Part shown: piece by piece, positions 1 through 10,927 of the stretch | Position numbering within the stretch: position 1 is the stretch's first letter | Layout of the letters: the number at the start of each line of letters is the position of its first letter | Source of the DNA: JBKPNJ01 sp963695705 | GTDB taxonomy: Bacteria > Actinomycetota > Actinomycetes > Propionibacteriales > Nocardioidaceae | Direction of reading: 5' to 3' | Assembly (NCBI GenBank): GCA_963695705.1 | Contig: CAVOHB010000009.1 | Location: 1,364,001-1,428,000, forward strand | Length of the DNA stretch: 64,000 nucleotides | Program-made: the position numbers and the translations under genes | Notes under the pieces: generated by a model | Told to the model about the DNA's origin: nothing | Database searches by the model: none | Seen by the model: only the letters and a program-made list of their open reading frames with translations

Positions 1-53
1 CAACGGGCCAGCAGTTCGGCCTCGACCTGCTGGTAGCTCGGGATGACTGACAT
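1..53 (-). CDS. Possible 5' end of folC (folylpolyglutamate synthase), partial
   Basis: An ATG at 53 opens a minus-strand frame that runs off the left edge and reads MSVIPSYQQVEAELLARW. A short leader followed by a ...V/I-E-x-E-L-x-x-R-W segment resembles the start of actinobacterial FolC, which is normally the gene next to valS. Only about 17 codons are visible and no ribosome-binding site is seen upstream. The assignment therefore rests on a short resemblance plus the valS neighbourhood. It could also be a chance open frame. Confidence 0.35.
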   Translation of the reverse strand, partial: MSVIPSYQQVEAELLAR

Positions 54-112
54 CGCTGGAAGTCTAGGGGGGCAAGCCGTGAGCCACGGCTCATCGCTGG
101 AAGTCTAGGGGG
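51..112. repeat. 21-bp direct repeat, two copies, 20 bp apart
   Basis: The 21-bp unit starting CATCGCTGGAAGTCTAGGGG is present at 51-71 and again at 92-112 with no mismatch. The two copies lie in the divergent gap between the possible folC start and valS. The first copy includes the complement of the candidate folC ATG. The arrangement could be a pair of regulator sites or a small local duplication; nothing in the sequence decides between these. Confidence 0.8.
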
Positions 113-256
113 CGCGCGACGAGCGGGGGCTGGGCAGCTCATCGGGGCTGACGGCAACGTCACGGTCGGCCCAGTCCTCCGCCGGCAGGCTTGGCGATAG
201 CCGGCTGGTCAATATCTGGTCGAGCCGGACGGCCGCACCGGCCTAGGATTGACCGC

Positions 257-2845
257 ATGACCGATTCCACCGATTCCCGCGCCTCCGCGTCCGGCCGCGT
301 CCCAGACCAGGCCGGTCTGGAGGGGCTGGAGTCCAAGTGGGACGCGATCTGGGAGGAGCGCGGCACCTACCGGTTCGACCGCAGCAAGTCCCGGTCAGAG
401 GTCTTCTCCATCGACACGCCTCCGCCGACCGTCTCCGGTTCGCTGCACGTTGGGCATGTCTTCTCGTACACGCATACCGACACCATCGCCCGCTTCCAAC
501 GGATGCGGGGGCGCGAGGTGTTCTATCCGATGGGCTGGGACGACAACGGGCTGCCCACCGAGCGGCGGGTGCAGAACTTCTACGGCGTGCGGTGCGACCC
601 GACGTTGCCGTACCAGGAGCAGTTCCAACCGCCCGTCAACCCCGACCCCAAGCGACAGGTGCCGATCAGCAGGGGCAACTTCATCGAGCTCTGCGAACGG
701 CTCAGCTGGGAGGATGAGAAGGCTTTCGAGACACTGTGGCGCAAGGTCGGGCTGTCGGTGGACTGGTCGATGACATACACGACGATCAGCGACCACAGCC
801 GCGCGGTCGCGCAGCGCGGGTTCCTGCGCAACCTCGGGCGCGACGAGGCCTACCTCGCCGAGGCGCCGACCCTCTGGGACGTCACCGACCAGACAGCGAT
901 CGCGCAGGCCGAACTGGAGGATCGCGACGTCACGGGAGCGTTTCACCGGATCGCGTTCAGGACCGAGGGCGGGGCACCGGTCTGGGTCGAGACGACCCGT
1001 CCCGAGCTCATCCCCGCCTGCGTCGCGTTGGTGGCCCATCCCGACGACGAGCGCTACCAGTCGCTGTTCGGGTCGACCGCACGGTCCCCGCTCTTCGACG
1101 TCGAGCTCACCGTCCTCTCACACTGGCTGGCCGAGCCCGACAAGGGCTCCGGGCTGGCGATGATCTGCACCTTCGGTGATCTCACCGACGTGACCTGGTG
1201 GCGCGAGCTTCGACTGCCCACCCGGACGGTCATCGGCCGGGACGGCCGGATCCTGCGCGAGACGCCGCCCTGGATCGACTCCGCCGATGGCCGCCGAAGG
1301 TACGGCGAACTGGCGGGCAAGACCGTGTTCTCAGCCAGGGAAGCGATCGTCGGGATGCTGCGCGAGTCCGGTGACCTCGACGGCGAGCCGCGGGCCATCA
1401 CGCACCCGGTCAAGTTCTACGAACGAGGAACCAAGCCGCTCGAGATCGTCTCGACCCGCCAGTGGTACATCCGCAACGGCGGCCGCGACCCCGAGCTGCG
1501 GGCGGCGCTCATCGCCCGCGGGCACGAGCTCACCTGGGTACCCGAGTACATGCGGTACCGCTATGACAACTGGGTCGGCGGGCTCAACGGAGACTGGTTG
1601 ATCAGCCGGCAGCGGTTCTCCGGTGTCCCGATCCCGGTGTGGTATCCCCTGGACGATGCCGGCGAGCCGGTGTACGAGTCGCCGATCCTGCCCGCGGAGG
1701 CCGATCTGCCGGTCGACCCGTCTTCGGAGCCGGCACCGGGATATGACGAGGACCAGAGGGGCAAGCCGGACGGTTTCGTGGGCGACCCTGACGTCATGGA
1801 CACCTGGGCAACCTCGTCGCTGTCGCCTCAGATCGTCACCGGTTGGGAACGTGATCCCGATCTGTTCGCCCGCACGTTCCCGATGGACCTGCGGCCGCAG
1901 GCGCACGACATCATCAGGACCTGGCTGTTCTCCACGGTCGTCCGCTCCCACTTCGAGCACGGAACGCTTCCCTGGACGCACGTCGCGATCTCGGGGTGGG
2001 TTGTCGACCCCGACCGCAAGAAGATGAGCAAGTCCAAGGGCAACGCTGCCGTGATGCCCCACGACATCCTCGACAAGTACGGCTCCGACGCCGTCCGCTG
2101 GAGGGCCGCGTCCACCAGACCTGGGACGGACAGCCCGTTCGAAGAGACCCAGATGAAGGTCGGCCGACGGTTGGCGATGAAGGTCCTCAACGCGTCGAAG
2201 TTCACACTCGGCCTCGGCGCCGTCGAACCCGACAGCAGCGCAGTCACCGAGCCGGTCGACCTGTCCATGCTCGAGCAGCTGCGCCAGGTCGTCGCGGACT
2301 CCACCAGGGCCTTCGAGGCCTATGACTACACGACCGCCCTGGAGACGACCGAACGGTTCTTCTGGACCTTCTGCGACGACTACGTCGAGTTGGTCAAGGA
2401 GCGGGCGTATGGCACCCGGGGTGAGGCCGAAGCGGCGTCGGCGCGGGCGGCGCTCGCGCTGGCACTGTCGGTCCAGCTCCGGCTGCTCGCCCCGGTTCTC
2501 CCGTACGTCACCGAGGAGGTCTGGTCGTGGTGGCAGGAGGGCTCGATCCACCGCGCGTCCTGGCCCGACCCGCGGTCGACCTGACCAGCGCGGCGCAGGA
2601 GCCAGGCGTGCTCGACGAGGCGGCTCGCGTGCTCAGCGGTGATCCGCGGCGCGAAGTCCGCCGCGAAGGTGTCGATGCGCACCGAGGTCGCCAGGGCGAC
2701 GGTTCGCGGCCCCGGCCGGGCGCTGCACCTCGCCCGCCAGGTCACGGGTGACATCGGGGCCGCGGGGCATGTCACGGGAACGCTGGCGTTCGAGGAGGAC
2801 GAGTCGCTGACCGGCATCACCGTGGACGTCGACATCGCCGGCTAG
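257..2845 (+). CDS. valS: Valyl-tRNA synthetase, C-terminus interrupted by two compensating frameshifts
   Basis: Class I aminoacyl-tRNA synthetase that charges tRNA-Val with valine. From the ATG at 257 the protein has the HIGH-type motif HVGH (residues 64-67) in a TVSGSLHVGHVFSYTHTDT context typical of actinobacterial ValRS, and KMSKS at 589-593. The frame stops at 2584 after about 775 residues. The expected C-terminal part continues in a second frame (LTSAAQEPGVLDEAARVLSG) and then returns to the original frame (IRGAKSAAKVSMRTEV) to a stop at 2845. A one-base loss near 2565-2582 and a one-base gain near 2638 restore a protein of about 860 residues, the normal family length. I read these as sequence errors, since the gene is essential. 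It lies opposite in direction to clpX, whereas in many actinobacteria the two are co-directional. Confidence 0.95.
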
Positions 2846-2872
2846 TGGCGGCTGCCCTCGCGCTACCTGCCG

Positions 2873-3892
2873 CTATCGCTCGCAGCTGCGGCGGTGCTCG
2901 ATCGATCGACAGGTGTCCCCGCGCGTCGAGGGGCCACCATGGCCGAGGTCTACGGCGGGCCCACCGCTGAGGTAGTCGTCGCCCCTGCCACCGTGAATCC
3001 GGTCACGGCCACCATGCCGCACGCCGTAGACGTCTCCGTAGAGCCGGTCCGCGCCGCGGCCGCCGAACAGCCGGTCCGAGCCCTCCTGTCCGTTGATCAC
3101 GTCGTCACCGCGGTTTCCAGCCACGATGTCACGGCCGTGCTCGCCGTCGAGGTAGTCGATGCCGTCACCGCCGAAGATGACATCCGCACCGGCGTCGCCG
3201 GACAGGAAGTCGATCCCGCCGCGACCGACGATGCGGTCGCGCCCGCCGTAGCCGTCCATCTCCTGGTAGCGGCGGTCACCCGTGAGCCGGTCCGCGTGCC
3301 GAGAGCCGTAGACGGTCTCGATCGAGATCACGGTGTCGGTCTGGCGTCCGATGACTGCTCTGCGCCTGGCGAGGCTCAGGTGCACCCGGTGCGGGGCATG
3401 ACGGTAGTCCACGGTGTCCAGGCCGCGGTCGTGTCGGCCGATCCCGGGGCCGCCGTCGATCCGGTCGTCACCGGGTCCGCCGGTCAACCTGTCGCCGAAC
3501 TGGTCCTCACCGTAGAGGATCGCGTCCGCCCCGCCGCTGAGCGAATCGGCGCCGCGGCCGCCGACGACCCTGTCGGATCCCCTGTTGCCGCAGATGATGT
3601 CCCTGCCCGCGCCAGCATCGATCTTGTCCCAGCCCCGCAGGCCCACGATCACGTCGCGGCCGGCAGTGCCGGTCAGCTGGTCGTTGTGCTGCGTTCCGAC
3701 GATCGTGGCCACCCTGCCCATGCATCGGTGCACCGCCGCCGATCCGGCGGCGGTGGCGTCGGCTGTCTCGGTGACCGCGGCGGTGGCCGCCACCGTCGTG
3801 GCCGTGACCAGGGCCGCGGTCGCCACACCCGCGGCGTGCCGGGCACCCAGCCCCGTCAGGTGCGGCCAGACCCGGCGTTTCGCGCTGGTCAT
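2873..3892 (-). CDS. RTX-type calcium-binding repeat protein, exported
   Basis: Protein of 339 residues. The N-terminus has basic residues and then an alanine/threonine/valine-rich hydrophobic stretch (about residues 20-45), consistent with a signal peptide. From about residue 70 to the end it is built of RTX nonapeptide repeats of the GGxGxDx(L/I)x type, such as GGRGADSLSG, GGPGDDRIDG and GGRGDDYLSG. These form calcium-binding beta-rolls in secreted proteins. No catalytic domain is visible, so only a calcium-binding, secreted or surface role can be inferred. The start is the ATG at 3892; upstream GGGGTGCAGGTGAGC is a weak ribosome-binding site. No stop separates this frame from the clpX C-terminus in the given sequence, but the true clpX stop is recoverable at 3915-3917, so these are two genes and not a fusion. 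Confidence 0.75.
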   Translation of the reverse strand: MTSAKRRVWPHLTGLGARHAAGVATAALVTATTVAATAAVTETADATAAGSAAVHRCMGRVATIVGTQHNDQLTGTAGRDVIVGLRGWDKIDAGAGRDIICGNRGSDRVVGGRGADSLSGGADAILYGEDQFGDRLTGGPGDDRIDGGPGIGRHDRGLDTVDYRHAPHRVHLSLARRRAVIGRQTDTVISIETVYGSRHADRLTGDRRYQEMDGYGGRDRIVGRGGIDFLSGDAGADVIFGGDGIDYLDGEHGRDIVAGNRGDDVINGQEGSDRLFGGRGADRLYGDVYGVRHGGRDRIHGGRGDDYLSGGPAVDLGHGGPSTRGDTCRSIEHRRSCER

Positions 3893-3914
3893 GCTCACCT
3901 GCACCCCAGACGGG

Positions 3915-5206
<1,292 letters not shown>

Positions 5207-5314
5207 CGGGACTACTCCTTCGGTCGGATCCGAGCATTTGTTCGACCCGGACGGTGCGTATCGCGGTGCAGGTCTCGACGTTACCCCTTCGGGCCCGTGT
5301 GCCTGGTGGTCTTG

Positions 5315-5939
5315 TCAGCGGCGCGTCGGGTCAGACACCGACCGGGACGCCTTGCGGGTCTCCAGCACGTCGTCGATCAGGCCGTACTCGATGGCCTGGT
5401 CGGCGGTGAGGAACTTGTCCCGCTCGATGTCACGGCAGACCTCCTCCAGCGGTCTTGCCGCTGTGCTCGGCGATCATCTTCTCCAGCAGCGCGCGCAGCC
5501 GGAGGATCTCGTTCGCCTGGATCTCGATGTCGCTGGACTGACCGTAGGTGCCCTCGGTGTACGGCTGGTGGATGATGATCCGGCTGTTCGGCAGCGCCAG
5601 CCGCTTGCCCGGCGTACCGGCCGCGAGCAGCACCGCGGCCGCCGAGGCGGCCTGACCGAGGCAGACCGTCTGGACGTCCGGCTTGATGTAGCGAATCGTG
5701 TCGTAGATCGCGGTCAGCGCGGTGAACGAGCCGCCCGGGGAGTTGATGTAGATGCTGATGTCGCGGTCGGAGTCCATCGACTGCAGGCACAGCAGCTGCG
5801 CCATCACCGCGTTCGCGATCTCGTCGGTGATCGGCGTGCCGAGGAAGATGATCCGGTCCTCGAACAGCTTGGTGTAGGGGTCGATCCGGCGCATGCCGTA
5901 CGACGTGCGCTCCTCCCACTGCGGGATGAAGTAGTTCAT
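5315..5939 (-). CDS. clpP2: ATP-dependent Clp protease proteolytic subunit ClpP2 (one frameshift)
   Basis: Serine peptidase subunit; with ClpP1 it forms the mixed ClpP1P2 tetradecamer of actinobacteria. ATG 5939 gives MNYFIPQWEERTSYGMRRID, a typical ClpP2 start. Catalytic Ser99 lies in GQAASAAAV and His124 in RIIIHQP. After HSGKT an extra base (GCTGGAGGAG for GC-GGAGGAG) ends the frame at about 5430. In the shifted frame it continues EEVCRDIERDKFLTADQAIE with the catalytic Asp, then YGLIDDVLE, to TGA at 5315. The restored length is about 207 residues, normal for ClpP. No clear ribosome-binding site is seen. It follows clpP1 closely, as expected for a clpP1-clpP2 operon. Confidence 0.95.
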
Positions 5940-5995
5940 AGGTGCGTCTGCTGGACGGGTGGGAGATCAGGAGTTCGGGCTGCCGGGTGAGCTGC

Positions 5996-6641
5996 TCACG
6001 CCCGGGTCGAAGAGTCATGTCGCTCATTTGGCTGGCCTCCGGCGGCGACTGCGGCGCGACCACGTGGTCGATGAAGCCGTAGTCCTTGGCCGCGTCGGCG
6101 GTGAACCAGCGGTCGCGGTCGGCGTCGTTCTCGACCTGCTCGAGCGGCTGGCCGGTGTGCTCGGCGATCAGCTTGAACAGCTGCGCCTTGATGTGCAGCG
6201 ACTGCTCGGCCTGGATCTTGATGTCGGACGCCGTACCGCCCATACCGCCGGACGGCTGGTGCATCATGATCCGCGCGTGCGGCAGCGCGAACCGCTTGTC
6301 CTTCGCGCCGGCGCAGAGCAGGAACTGGCCCATCGAGGCGGCCAGGCCCATCCCGACGGTGGCCACGTCGTTGGAGATCCACTGCATGGTGTCGTAGATC
6401 GCCATGCCGGAGTCCACCGAGCCACCCGGCGAGTTGATGTACAGCCAGATGTCCTTGTTGGGGTCCTCGGCGTTGAGGAGCAGCATCTGCGCGCAGATCG
6501 CGTTCGCGTTGTCGTCGCGAACCTCGGACCCCAGGAAGATGATCCGGTTCCTTGCAGCAGGCGCTGGTAGATGTGGTCGTCGAGTCCGCCGGATCCGTTG
6601 CCGCCCGCGGCGGTGGGGCTGGCTGCAAATGTCTCGTTCAC
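5996..6641 (-). CDS. clpP1: ATP-dependent Clp protease proteolytic subunit ClpP1 (frameshifted)
   Basis: Second ClpP subunit. ATG 6641 starts MNETFAASPTAAGGNGSGGL followed by DDHIYQRLLQ. At 6549-6560 CAAGGAACCGG stands for the expected CAGGAACGG, so two homopolymers are each one base too long. The frame then reads IIFLGSEVRDDNANAICAQM, NSPGGSVDSG, the catalytic-Ser region GMGLAASMGQFLLCAG and the catalytic-His region ARIMMHQPSGG. The C-terminal frame has no stop before clpP2, so another indel is likely near the end. The most plausible end is TGA at 5996 in a neighbouring frame, with TGA near 6020 as the alternative. The length of about 214 residues fits the family. Confidence 0.93.
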
Positions 6642-6736
6642 GAAGCCGACATTACTGGGCCTGCCGACAGACCTAAGGCTGGGCCACGTGTTCGCTCAGG
6701 GCGCACCCCACGGCCGCCGGCCATGCGTGCCGCGGC

Positions 6737-8227
6737 TCAGCCGGTGATCGCCGTCAGCGACGGTCCGCTCGCGCCCTCGTACCTCGCGCTCGCCGACCTC
6801 AGTGGAATCCGAGTCGGCTCGCCTCGGCGCTGCCGGCGCTCGGTCTCGCTCCGCGGAGGCGGCTCGCGACGGCGGTGCCGCCTCGACGTCTCGCCTCGCT
6901 CGACGTACGAGCCGTCCGGCTGCAGGGTCTTCAGCTCGACCTCGTTGCCGGAGGCGTCGGTGACCTTGGCGTTCTCGACCAGGTGGGCGAGCGCCTTGCC
7001 GCGGACGACCTCGGACACCAGGCTCGGGACGAGGTTGTTCTCGACCACGTGCTGGGCGAACTGGTCCGGGCTGACGCCGGAGCGCTGCGCGTGCCGGACG
7101 ATGTGCTCGGTGAGCTCCTGGTCGTTGACGCTCAGCTCCTGCTGCTCGGCCACCAGGTCGAGCACGAACTGGGCCTTGATCGCGTCCTCGGAGCGCTTCT
7201 TCAGGTCCTCGTCGAACTCGTCCTGGGTCTGCTCCTCGCCCTCCAGGAACTGCTCCACGTCATCCCGGAGTACCCGAGCTGCTGCTCCAGGTTCTCCTTG
7301 CGGGCGGCGAGCTCGTCGGTCAGCAGACCCTCCGGCACCGGCACGTCGACCAGCGTGAGGATCTTCTCGAGTACGGCGTCGCGCGCCTCGCCGGCCTGCT
7401 CGAGCCGCTTGCCGCGCTCCAGCCGGCCGGCCACGTCGGCCTTGAGCTCGTCGGCGGTGTCGAACTCCGACGCGGTCTGCGCGAACTCGTCGTCGAACTC
7501 CGGCAGCTCCTGCTCCTTGACCGCGGTCACGGTCACCTCGACGTCGACGTCCTCGCCCTTCAGCGCGCCGCCGACCAGCTGGGTGACGAAGGTCTTGACT
7601 CTCACCGGCGTTCAGCCCGGTGACGGCCTCGTCCAGGCCGTCCAGCAGCTGGCCGCTACCGACCTGGTAGGACAGGCCGGTCGCCTGCGCCTCCTCGACC
7701 TTCTCGCCGTCCTTGCTGCGGACAGGTCGAGGGTGATGTAGTCCTTGTCCGGCGCGGCGCGCTCGACCGGGTTCAGCGAGCCGAACCGCTGGCGCAGCGC
7801 CTCGATCTGCTCGTCACGTCGTCGTCGCTGACCTCGATGTCCTCGACCTCGGCCTCCAGGCCCTCTAGGTCCGGCAGCGTGATCTCGGGGCGCACCTCGA
7901 CCTCGGCGGAGAACTGCAGGCTCTCCTTGTCGTTGAACTCGGTCACGTCGACCTCGGGCCGGCCGATCGCCTTGACCTGGTTGTCCTGACCGCCTGCGAG
8001 TAGAGCTTCGGGAGCGCGTCGTTGATCGCCTCCTCGAGCACCGGCCCGCGACCGACCCGCTGGTCGATGACCTGCGGAGGGACCTTGCCCTTGCGGAACC
8101 CCGGGACGGTGATCTGCGAGGCGATGCTCTGGTACGCCGCGTCGAGGCTCGGCTTGAGTTCCTCGAACGGCACCTCGACGATGAGCTTGACCTTGGTCGG
8201 GCTCAAGGACTCGACGGTGCTCTTCAC
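6737..8227 (-). CDS. tig: Trigger factor, ribosome-associated chaperone (at least five frameshifts)
   Basis: Peptidyl-prolyl isomerase and chaperone bound at the ribosome exit tunnel. Start is GTG 8227 (VKSTVESLSPTKVKLIVEVP) behind AAGGAG with 10-nt spacing. The ribosome-binding signature GFRKGKVPPQVIDQR is present, then RPEVDVTEFNDKESLQFSAE, the FKBP-like part ending in ESKTFVTQLVGGALKGEDV, and the C-terminal helical domain AIKAQFVLDLVAEQQEL. Frames change near 7990, 7815, 7722, 7610 and 7262. The C-terminal tail beyond about 6890 is uncertain: one frame stops at 6737, another gives an alanine-rich tail as in other trigger factors. The tig - clpP1 - clpP2 - clpX order is conserved in actinobacteria. 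Confidence 0.93.
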
Positions 8228-8308
8228 GGTGGCGGTTCTCCTTGATTCGATGACATTCGGACAGCGGACGGTGACAGCCCGCACTGCACCGGTGCTGCAG
8301 GGGGTTTG

Positions 8309-8381
8309 TCGGGGCGACAGGACTCGAACCTGCGGTCTCCTGCTCCCAAAGCAGGCGCGCTAGCCACTACGCTACGCCCCG
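8309..8381 (-). tRNA. tRNA-Pro (anticodon TGG)
   Basis: The reverse complement folds as a tRNA: acceptor CGGGGCG (8381-8375) pairs with CGCCCCG (8316-8310), followed by discriminator A. The anticodon arm is CCTGC-TTTGGGA-GCAGG with anticodon TGG, and the T arm contains GGTTCGAGTCC. CCA is not encoded. It is 73 nt long and lies 82 bp upstream of tig on the same strand. Confidence 0.95.
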
Positions 8382-8420
8382 CGACGCCGGACGAGTCTAG
8401 AGGAGTTGAGGGCCGGAGTC

Positions 8421-8993
8421 TCATTCGCCCTGGTCAGATGCGGCCCTCACCTGGTCCCCTGGCGGGAGGTCGTACCGGAGCCGGAGCTCCGGCAGCCGCT
8501 GCCCCTCAGCCACCCAGACTCCCGTCCCTCCGTCGGCGCGCCAGCCTCGGTCGGCGTACCATTTCCGGCTCGGCAGGTTCGCTGCCAGCACCCACAGTGC
8601 GACCTCGGTGTACCCCTGGCCCGCCAGCCACTCCAACAGAGCGGTGTGCAGCGCACTGCCGAGGCCGCGACCCTGCCGGGGCGGCTCGACATAGATTGCG
8701 TAGAGCTCCCCGAGGTGGTCGGTGACCTCCGGTCCCGCTTCCTCCTGCGGACGGTAGGGACCGCCGATCGAGTAGGCCGCCGGCACGCCATCGAGCTCAG
8801 CGACGAAGAACGCGACGCCGGGGCGGCCGGTGGTGACGTTGTCGATCCACCGCGCCCGGTATGCCGCCAGGTCCATCCCGTCGATGCGCGGCTGCGGGAC
8901 GATGCCGGTGTACGCCGAACGCCAGGTGTCGATGTTTATCCGCGCCAGGGCGTCGACGTCATCGAGGGTCGCGCGGCGGACCGTGAGCTGCAT
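8421..8993 (-). CDS. GNAT-family N-acetyltransferase
   Basis: Protein of 190 residues from ATG 8993, which has GGAG five bases upstream. It starts MQLTVRRATLDDVDALARI and has the GNAT acetyl-CoA loop in VEPPRQGRGLGSALHTALLE, the Q/R-x-x-G-x-G/A signature, with a preceding LYAIYV strand and the C-terminal WYADRGWR element. The substrate is unknown; the sequence is closest in style to the single-domain RimI-like GNATs of actinobacteria. It stands alone between two tRNA genes. An upstream ATG at 9050 would add 19 unlikely residues. Confidence 0.85.
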   Translation of the reverse strand: MQLTVRRATLDDVDALARINIDTWRSAYTGIVPQPRIDGMDLAAYRARWIDNVTTGRPGVAFFVAELDGVPAAYSIGGPYRPQEEAGPEVTDHLGELYAIYVEPPRQGRGLGSALHTALLEWLAGQGYTEVALWVLAANLPSRKWYADRGWRADGGTGVWVAEGQRLPELRLRYDLPPGDQVRAASDQGE

Positions 8994-9114
8994 CGACTCC
9001 GATGGTGACAGACTCGCCGCGCCTCGGCTCGCGCCGGGAAGTCTCGTCATGACACGATGGACGCCGCGTCGCCGTAGTTGCCACGCCGAGACGGAGCCCG
9101 CCTCCGCCGGACGT

Positions 9115-9188
9115 GCGGGTGTAGCTCAATGGCAGAGCCCCAGCCTTCCAAGCTGGCAATGCGGGTTCGATCCCCGTCACCCGCTCCA
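9115..9188 (+). tRNA. tRNA-Gly (anticodon TCC), CCA encoded
   Basis: Acceptor GCGGGTG (9115-9121) pairs with CACCCGC (9178-9184). Discriminator T is followed by an encoded CCA at 9186-9188. The anticodon arm is CCAGC-CTTCCAA-GCTGG with anticodon TCC, and the T arm contains GGTTCGATCCC. It marks the right border of the conserved block; I found no second copy of its 3' end in the window that would show an integrated element. Confidence 0.95.
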
Positions 9189-9260
9189 ACCCGCCCTCCA
9201 CCGCGGCGCCGGCGCTTGTCATCGTCCTGACATCCCGATGTGCGCACGTAGCCTGGCCGA

Positions 9261-9734
9261 ATGGCGCTCACCGTGACCCTGCTGGCGGACTCTCATGGCT
9301 CGGCGGAGGCGGTGGCCGCGATGAGGTGGCAGGAATGGGGGCATGCTCCGGAGCCGCAGAACCCGGCTTGGTGGCTCGAGACCACGATCCGTGAGGCAGG
9401 GAGAGAAGCGCTGCCGGTGACCTTTGTGGCGCATGACGTGGCCGGTGAGGTGCTGGGAGCGGTCGGTCTGGACGCGTTCGACCTGGACGAGCGGCGTGAC
9501 ACCAGTCCCTGGGTAACCGGCATGATCGTCCTGCAGGACCGCCGGGGCCAGGGGGTGGGGCGGACCTTGATGCAGCACCTGGAGCGGTGGGCTGCCGAGC
9601 ATCGGATCGCCGATGCCTGGGTCGGCACAGACCTTGCGCTCGGGTTCTACCAGCGGTGCGGATGGGCGATCCAAGAGACGTTCACGAGGAGCACGGGCCA
9701 GCGCATAGCTGTTCTGCACAAGAGGCTTCTGTAG
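9261..9734 (+). CDS. GNAT-family N-acetyltransferase
   Basis: Protein of 157 residues. It has the strand TGMIVLQDRRGQGVGRTLMQ with the acetyl-CoA binding R-x-x-G-x-G, and ends with GFYQRCGWAIQET, the usual final GNAT strand. The start ATG 9261 lies about 70 bp after the tRNA-Gly gene, with no strong ribosome-binding site. Acceptor substrate unknown. It is not closely similar to the GNAT at 8421-8993. Confidence 0.8.
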   Translation: MALTVTLLADSHGSAEAVAAMRWQEWGHAPEPQNPAWWLETTIREAGREALPVTFVAHDVAGEVLGAVGLDAFDLDERRDTSPWVTGMIVLQDRRGQGVGRTLMQHLERWAAEHRIADAWVGTDLALGFYQRCGWAIQETFTRSTGQRIAVLHKRLL

Positions 9735-10188
9735 CTCGCGTCCCGTTTCGGCCGGTTGTCGGGCAGACCGGTGCAGCGACGGCGCTGCCCGGCGACCCTG
9801 TCGCCGATCCGACTATCCCCCGTCGTTGATCGGGCGGGCCGGTGCCGGGAATTGCGAGTTGTTGGTCACGGTTGCCCGGGCCGGTGACCATCTGGTTCGC
9901 AAGGCCGGTGCGGTCATGTCGACGAATCCAGGGACGGCCCGGGGTCTCCGCCGCGCCAAGAATTGTGCACTTGTTGTGGGCGAAGCCGTGCGACAACTCT
10001 CATCGCCTGCACAAGTCTGCGGAGACAAGGACCGCAGTGGTCGGCCTCGGACTCCAGCAATCGCGGCCGCGAGCCCGTGCCGGGAGCCCGGGGCACCGGC
10101 GTGACACGTTGTCGGATGGCCTGCAACAACTGTCGGATCGCGGAACGACTGCCGGCGGGGAGGCGCTTGGACCAGCCGGTAAGCCGGA
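9735..10188. other. 454-bp gap without a recognisable gene
   Basis: Several frames are open here because of the high GC content, but none has a convincing start, ribosome-binding site or recognisable domain. No strong hairpin or repeat was seen. It separates the core side from the arsenic/metal island and could hold the 3' untranslated region of arsI. Confidence 0.5.
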
Positions 10189-10647
10189 TCAGCAGCAGGC
10201 AGCCCCGGCGGGCTCGCCGGAGCTAGCGGTGCTGGTGCCGCAACAGCCGGGTCCGGTGTCCTCTGGGGCGTCGAAGGTTGAGCTGTCGGCCAGAACCGTG
10301 TAGATCTCCCAGCTTTCACCGCCGGGGGTGCCCTGGACCCAGAACTTGTCCTGCTTGGCGTAGCAGCATGTGGTGCCGCGTTCGTCGATGGAGGCGAGAC
10401 CCTGCTCGGCAAGCCGTGTCTGTTCGGCGTCCACGGTGTCGGTGTCTGCGACTTCGACGCCGAGGTGGTTCAGCGAGCCACCCTGCCCGGGGTTCTCCAG
10501 CAGCACAAGCTTGAGCGGGGGGTCACTGATCGCGAAGTTCGCGTAACCGGGTCGCCGTTTCGCCGGCGCGGTGCCGAACAGCTTGGAATAGAACGCAACA
10601 GCATCGTCGACGTCGTTGACGTTGAGGGCGAGCTGGACTCGTGACAT
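10189..10647 (-). CDS. arsI: ArsI/CadI-type VOC dioxygenase (organoarsenical C-As lyase or cadmium-induced protein)
   Basis: Protein of 152 residues, start ATG 10647 (MSRVQLALNVNDVDDAVAFY) behind GGGAGG. It has the VOC (glyoxalase/extradiol dioxygenase) fold and matches the ArsI/CadI family: YSKLFGTAPAK, GYANFAISDPPLKLVLLE, LNHLGVEV and TTCCYAKQDKFWV. The proposed Fe(II) ligands Gln5, His61 and Glu114 and the arsenic-binding pair Cys94-Cys95 are all present. ArsI cleaves the C-As bond of trivalent organoarsenicals, while the mycobacterial CadI is named for cadmium induction. The C-terminus ends GPGCCGTSTASSGEPAGAACC, with two extra Cys pairs. It is preceded by an ArsR-type operator at 10704-10741 shared with arsR at 18050. 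Confidence 0.85.
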   Translation of the reverse strand: MSRVQLALNVNDVDDAVAFYSKLFGTAPAKRRPGYANFAISDPPLKLVLLENPGQGGSLNHLGVEVADTDTVDAEQTRLAEQGLASIDERGTTCCYAKQDKFWVQGTPGGESWEIYTVLADSSTFDAPEDTGPGCCGTSTASSGEPAGAACC

Positions 10648-10703
10648 GCCTTGCCTCCCACATATAGATACGTGTCGATGTCCGTAGGACGGAGGCTGCC
10701 ACA

Positions 10704-10741
10704 GACTTAGACACATGTCAACATAGACAGGTGTCTAAGTC
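10704..10741. promoter_or_regulatory. ArsR-type operator upstream of arsI
   Basis: Perfect 11-bp inverted repeat GACTTAGACAC (10704-10714) / GTGTCTAAGTC (10731-10741), with a 16-bp centre that holds a second dyad-like element, ATGTCAACATAGACAG. The 36 bp at 10706-10741 match the arsR upstream element at 18025-18060 at 28 positions. On the minus strand the element contains TTGACA (10721-10716), a possible -35. It ends 56 bp upstream of the arsI ATG. Confidence 0.7.
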
Positions 10742-10927
10742 ACGCCGAAATCAGCCTCGTGCGTGGCCGTACCGGCGGGACCGGTTCATGCCGACGCGTC
10801 CGAGAACCTTCACCGCCCCGGCTCCGGGGCGACGCTGACCCTCCCGAGTGCAGGCCGATCGGGCCCGAGGGTCGGGGTGGATGGGTCGGTGAACGCGAGA
10901 CTGTGGCGAGGCGCTTGTGAGCGCGGC

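Noticed and set aside
10731..10845. Frame starting GTGTCTAAG beside the arsI operator, similar to the arsR start ATGTCTAAG
   Set aside because: Only the operator-derived codons match; the rest has no similarity to ArsR. It reflects the shared operator, not a gene remnant.
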